From assembly GCA_001931875.2 (NCBI GenBank), contig MSJH02000427.1:1-10748 (forward strand): a stretch of 10,748 nucleotides of DNA. The letters are read 5' to 3'. The position numbers and the translations under genes are program-made. Within the stretch, counting starts at the first letter, position 1; each line of letters begins with the position of its first letter. This document shows, piece after piece, positions 7,575 through 10,748 of the stretch. Source of the DNA: Byssochlamys sp. IMV 00236 (taxonomy: Eukaryota; Ascomycota; Eurotiomycetes; Eurotiales; Thermoascaceae). The notes under the pieces were generated by a model. It saw only the letters and a list, made by a program, of their open reading frames with translations. It did no database searches and was not told where the DNA came from.

Positions 7575-8310
7575 TCACACAGGCAAGCTATCTGATCCAT
7601 CTCTTGCTGAGTTGCTATTTTCTATTTCTGCATACATAATGTTCCTTATGCAACTTCTGAGGCCAATGTCAACTACCAAGTCATTATGATACAATAGTTC
7701 CTCTGTTGTATCAGAACCATCACCTAATCTTCTATCCCGAGACGGTAGCATGACTGTGATGGTATCTGCTCCAAAGGCTGTTGCTATGGCTGGTGGAACA
7801 GGTAAGGTTGTCACAACTGTACCATGGAGTAGTAACTGAGATGATAGACTTGAGGTAACTAATGCTCGAACGGTTTGAAGTAACAAGACAACAAAGTCGA
7901 GCATTAGCAATCTGAAGGTACTGGGTATCTGTTCTGTGTGTGTAATACGATAAGCCGTGGTGTGTCAAGTGTTTAATATGTATATTCTTACGGTTATCGA
8001 TAAAGTCAATAATAATTCCTGGTTGTCCAGGATCAATAGCCAAATGTAAAAGTACACAAATGAGCCATCCGCTAATGACAATGAGTAATGCTGTACGTAT
8101 TGACCTTGTAAGTGCTTTAGGCGATAATAATTGCTGCTGGTATGTTAATTATATTCTCTAGTTATACTCTCACGGGCTGTTTACCAGTTGCAGTAATAAT
8201 CTAAATAATAGAACCAACAAGCTTTTATCTAAAAGATAACTGTATGCCATGTGGCAATATAAAAGGTAATCTATTGACCTTAATATATCCCTTTTTCCAT
8301 TTGTGCTCAT
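7575..8310 (-). CDS. Small multi-pass membrane protein, DUF1746/Dsc4-like; three exons
   Basis: Minus-strand exons 8185-8310, 7992-8133 (or 7992-8136) and 7575-7933 encode 208 (or 209) residues. Intron 1 has a GTAAAC donor and a tandem CAGCAG acceptor; intron 2 is 58 bp, GTAAGA to ACACAG. Reading order: an N-terminal RSIDYLLYCHMAYSYLLDKS and a hydrophobic stretch (about 28-42), a second membrane span (about 54-74, WLICVLLHLAI), the loop DPGQPGIIIDFIDN, and a third span (about 98-115, LLMLDFVVLLLQ). A polar tail of about 90 residues follows. The order 'SxD, YLLD, LLLQ, SPK, LLHL, GxxIDFI, LLLLD' matches my memory of the fungal DUF1746 domain, found in Dsc4 of the Golgi Dsc E3 ligase that cleaves fungal SREBP. 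That identity rests on recall, not a search. The start is the first ATG after a pyrimidine-rich leader. The gene is convergent with the PPR gene. Confidence 0.75.
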
Positions 8311-8687
8311 CAACTTTATAGAAAGAAAGAAAAAAAGAAAAAATAGATGCGTCACAGCATAACTCTTTGTCCTAATAAAGAAAATCGAAGGGACTTCAAA
8401 TATACTCTTGCAGGCACTACCATACTTCTATACAAGATGCTCAAGTCTCTGTAAGCATGTTCAGTTTAAGATTGAAATGGTATATTTCCCAAGGGATATT
8501 CTCATTTTAATATGTTTTGTATTTGCTTGTCAACTGATAACAAATGAATTTATTCTAACCTCATGTTTCTGACTTGTATTACCCTTTGTGAGAGAAGATC
8601 AATGTAAACTTGTAGTAAAATAGATACGCAGCATATATATATATATATTCATACTCTCATCATTTTATTCCCGTTAAAATAAACTGA
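8311..8687. other. Intergenic between the two minus-strand genes, with an (AT)8 tract
   Basis: It holds the 5' leader and promoter of the Dsc4-like gene (a pyrimidine-rich run on the minus strand, about 8321-8340) and the 3' end of the glycosyltransferase gene. (AT)8 lies at 8633-8648. I see no further gene. Confidence 0.5.
8664..8669 (-). terminator. Poly(A) signal of the glycosyltransferase gene
   Basis: TTTATT on the + strand (AATAAA on the - strand), 18 bp beyond the stop codon at 8688-8690 and next to the (AT)8 tract. Confidence 0.45.
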
Positions 8688-10503
8688 TCAAGTCGAAAAG
8701 TTATCCAATGAAAGACTACAGAGTTTGAAGGGTACAGAAAGATCACTATTAAAGGACACCTTGATGAGTCTGTAATAGTCCACAGGGCAGTCAGTAGCTA
8801 ATTGAATTCGGTTGTTATAGCTCCTTTCTATTTGTGTAGCTTTGCACTTGGTCCACTGGTTACTGCCTTCCTCCATCACAGAAACTAAAAACTGCTTTTC
8901 TGGTCTCTTTATCTCGTTTGGTGTATATATCGTCAATGTGTCAGTCTTTAAGGAACCTACCAGCATCAAACCGAAATAGTCACCTTTTTTCGGTGCTATA
9001 CATTTGTCAGTATGTTTATGTTCAGGTATATATCTATTACCTCTCAGCGTATCCCAGCAAGTGGTTGGGTCAGAGTCTACAGCAAGGTGGTACGAATGTT
9101 GTACCCATTCAGTACCTGTTGACAGCTTATCGTAAAGGGTCTCTAATTGTTCTATTGATGCAATAGTTTTATAATCAAATGGTATTCTTTCTGGATGAAC
9201 ATATGAATCCATGCTTGTGATCAGCAAGCACTTATCATTGACGCATGATGATTTAACATCTCTATGCGCAAGCGGAGGTTCTTCTTCTTCAATTTCAAAG
9301 TAAGTTTGTTCATTCTGCTCCAGAGACCATTGCAAGTAGCGTACAGCGTCATACTATTACATAATGGTTATTATTATGAAAAGAGAGAATAAAGATGTAT
9401 TCTTTACTGTAAAAGAATCCAAGGCAGCAGGGTACTTAACATCATAATCAGTAGCCTTTTGCCCATTGGCAAGATAAGGTGGGTTACTTAGTAACCACGG
9501 ATATTGGTTCATCCATATCGCAAAATAGTGCTCTGCTTCACGAATGTTTTCCTTGGCAAGACCAGATTTACCTAACTGTGTCAAAAAGGTCTGCACTTTC
9601 CATCGAGATACGAATGCACCAAATCTGAGATCGGCATAACCTGTATGCAACCTGATGTCTAATAATTCATTAGGTATGTTCGTATTCTTGCTATTATGTA
9701 CCCTTGTTATAAAATCGCCACTTCATCTCCTTTTCATAGTAAGTAGGCTTCGTGTTGGCGTGAATGATAGATGGGAAGCGTAAGAAGTTCGTATAGAGTG
9801 AATCCATAGCACGATTAATGAATGTATCATCTTGAAAGTAACAGTAGGATTGAACTGCAGTAGCACAAGTAGTGAACCGTGCCATACTTTCTAATTGTTC
9901 ATGCTTTATATCCAATATTTCTATTGGGATCGATATCTTGGAATCCACTTTTAGTTCCTATAGTGAACACATTAATAATATTCTTTCCTGTCCTATCTTT
10001 GATGACTTTACGTTGATTGTGAGTGGTCGATTAGACACAAGGTTGTGGATGTATATTTCGCTTATGTATGGGTATTTTAGCAAATGGTTAATTGTGTTGA
10101 TAATACTTTGATCGTCGTCTGTTACTCTCAGCACGATGGCTGATACTGGCTTCAACTCATTTTCCCAGAGCGCATCCTTGGTAAAGAAAGTTGATGGATA
10201 TGCACTACTATCCTTATCTTGAAGAGAAATCCTTGGTGCCCAAAATAAAGGGTTGATGTTGTAATCAATCTGAGATGACAGATTTTGTGCTGATGAACTA
10301 AATATATAATAAATAGCACAGGTAAATGTAAACAATACTAAAGCTCTTTTATGAGTTGATAATAAGCTAGGTAGCCTCTTCCTGGGAATATGTTGATGTA
10401 ATGGTAAAGAAGAAGCCATTAGATTAACCGGCTTTGTACGAGGACGAAAAGGAAAAGGTTGATCATTTCCAAAAGAGTGACCTTTCATCTTCCGACAGAG
10501 CAT
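8688..10503 (-). CDS. Type II membrane glycosyltransferase (GT-A-like) with discoidin-like C-terminal domain; four exons
   Basis: Minus-strand exons 10012-10503, 9702-9957, 9408-9658 and 8688-9353 join in frame to 554 residues. Introns are 54, 43 and 54 bp (GTAAAG, GTACAT, GTAAAG donors; TATAG, ATTAG, AATAG acceptors). A basic cytosolic tail is followed by one membrane span (about 54-70, ALVLFTFTCAIYYIFSS), the layout of Golgi glycosyltransferases. The lumenal part starts like a GT-A fold (SAIVLRVTDDDQSIINTINH, about 111-130). It has an acidic metal-site candidate FQDDTF (205-210), then LHTGYADLRFGAF (253-265) and an acceptor-side motif AEHYFAIW. From about 415, AVDSDPTTCWDT (424-435) and the following beta-rich stretch look like an F5/8C (discoidin) galactose-binding fold. 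Donor, acceptor and CAZy family are not assignable by eye. Start is uncertain: Met1, Met6 (10488) or Met29 (10419). A 28-codon upstream ORF overlaps the first two. Confidence 0.8.
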
Positions 10504-10549
10504 ATGTGTGTGACCCGGACCACATAGCAAAAGGAAAAAAGATTGTCAT
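10463..10549 (-). promoter_or_regulatory. Upstream ORF overlapping the glycosyltransferase start
   Basis: A minus-strand ATG at 10549-10547 has an A at -3 (ACCATGA) and opens 28 codons (MTIFFPFAMWSG ... SLFWK) ending at 10463. It is out of frame with the main protein and overlaps its first two ATGs. If transcription starts upstream of 10549, this ORF would be read first and could lower translation or push initiation to Met29 (10419). It would not matter if the start site is downstream. It has no family resemblance. Confidence 0.3.
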
Positions 10550-10580
10550 GGTCTGTATAAAATAAAGAGATAAGGTTTGA

Positions 10581-10748
10581 TATACACTCTTTCCGGAAAG
10601 TAAATTCGCCTGTGATCGAAAATAAAAACACCCATGGTGAGAACAAGACTCATGTTGCATGAAATGTAAATTCGTCGTCGCCAAGAATATTTTCGTAATA
10701 TCAACAGGTGGGCTGTCTTGAAGTTGAAATTAACTTAAGTATTCAAAG
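10581..10748 (-). repeat. Right arm of the 168-bp inverted repeat
   Basis: Reverse-complement partner of 77-244, ungapped, five differences. It reaches the last base of the window, so its true length is unknown. It begins 78 bp upstream of the glycosyltransferase ATG at 10503, so this copy probably overlaps that gene's promoter. Similarity stops exactly after TATACTC-type sequence at 10581. Confidence 0.9.

Noticed and set aside
8529..8541. Single CTGATAAC near 8535 as part of the GATA array
   Set aside because: It lacks the ATC before TGATAA, is isolated and is in the leader/intergenic region between other genes.
8633..8648. (AT)8 tract as a regulatory element
   Set aside because: A simple microsatellite in a 3' flank; nothing beyond the repeat supports a function.
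8918..9166. 82-codon plus-strand ORF
   Set aside because: It lies wholly antisense to the last exon of the glycosyltransferase gene and has no family features.
9354..10011. Four separate minus-strand frames that look like a decayed gene
   Set aside because: Three short introns with good donors and acceptors join them into one uninterrupted 554-residue protein.
77..10748. Inverted repeat as a fold-back sequencing or assembly artefact
   Set aside because: The arms differ at five positions and their flanks are unrelated, so they are two real copies; an artefactual fold-back would be identical. A contig break inside the right copy remains possible.

Overview
The window looks like nuclear DNA of a filamentous fungus, most likely an early-diverging Mucoromycota (Mucorales-type) species. 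The evidence is AT-rich intergenic DNA, short introns of 43-60 bp with GTAAGT/GTAAAC/GTAAAG-type donors and CTAAT-like branch sites, compact spacing, AATAAA signals just after stop codons, and the gene families present. This placement is inferred from style; no phylogenetic marker is present. All four genes are interrupted by introns, so each appears as several separate open frames until the introns are removed. I rebuilt the exon joins by hand, and every join keeps the frame.

Layout, left to right: (1) 1-76, a short G-rich stretch of unknown nature. (2) 77-244, one arm of a 168-bp inverted repeat whose partner is the last 168 bases of the window (10581-10748), 97% identical. (3) A two-exon secreted pectin methylesterase gene (881-1939, +) with a TATA box 50 bp upstream of the ATG. 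(4) A 2.2-kb gene-poor stretch. Its right half (2917-3998) carries nine perfect copies of ATCTGATAA plus three near copies. This is the published recognition sequence of the fungal iron-sensing GATA repressors (Urbs1/SREA/SRE1). A CCAAT box and a perfect Gcn4/AP-1-type site lie in the same array. (5) A three-exon, 1076-residue pentatricopeptide-repeat (PPR) protein gene (4132-7465, +), probably mitochondrial, whose TATA box lies just downstream of the array. (6) A three-exon gene for a small multi-pass membrane protein resembling DUF1746/Dsc4 (7575-8310, -), convergent with the PPR gene and with probably overlapping 3' ends. (7) A four-exon gene for a type II membrane protein with a GT-A-like glycosyltransferase domain and a discoidin-like C-terminal domain (8688-10503, -). 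Its upstream region is the right arm of the inverted repeat.

The genes do not form one pathway. A secreted cell-wall-degrading enzyme, a probable organellar RNA-binding protein, a possible Golgi E3-ligase subunit and a Golgi-type glycosyltransferase sit side by side. The most unusual element is the dense iron-type GATA-site array. It could make the PPR gene iron-responsive, or it could control an unannotated transcript lying between its two halves (about 3249-3703).
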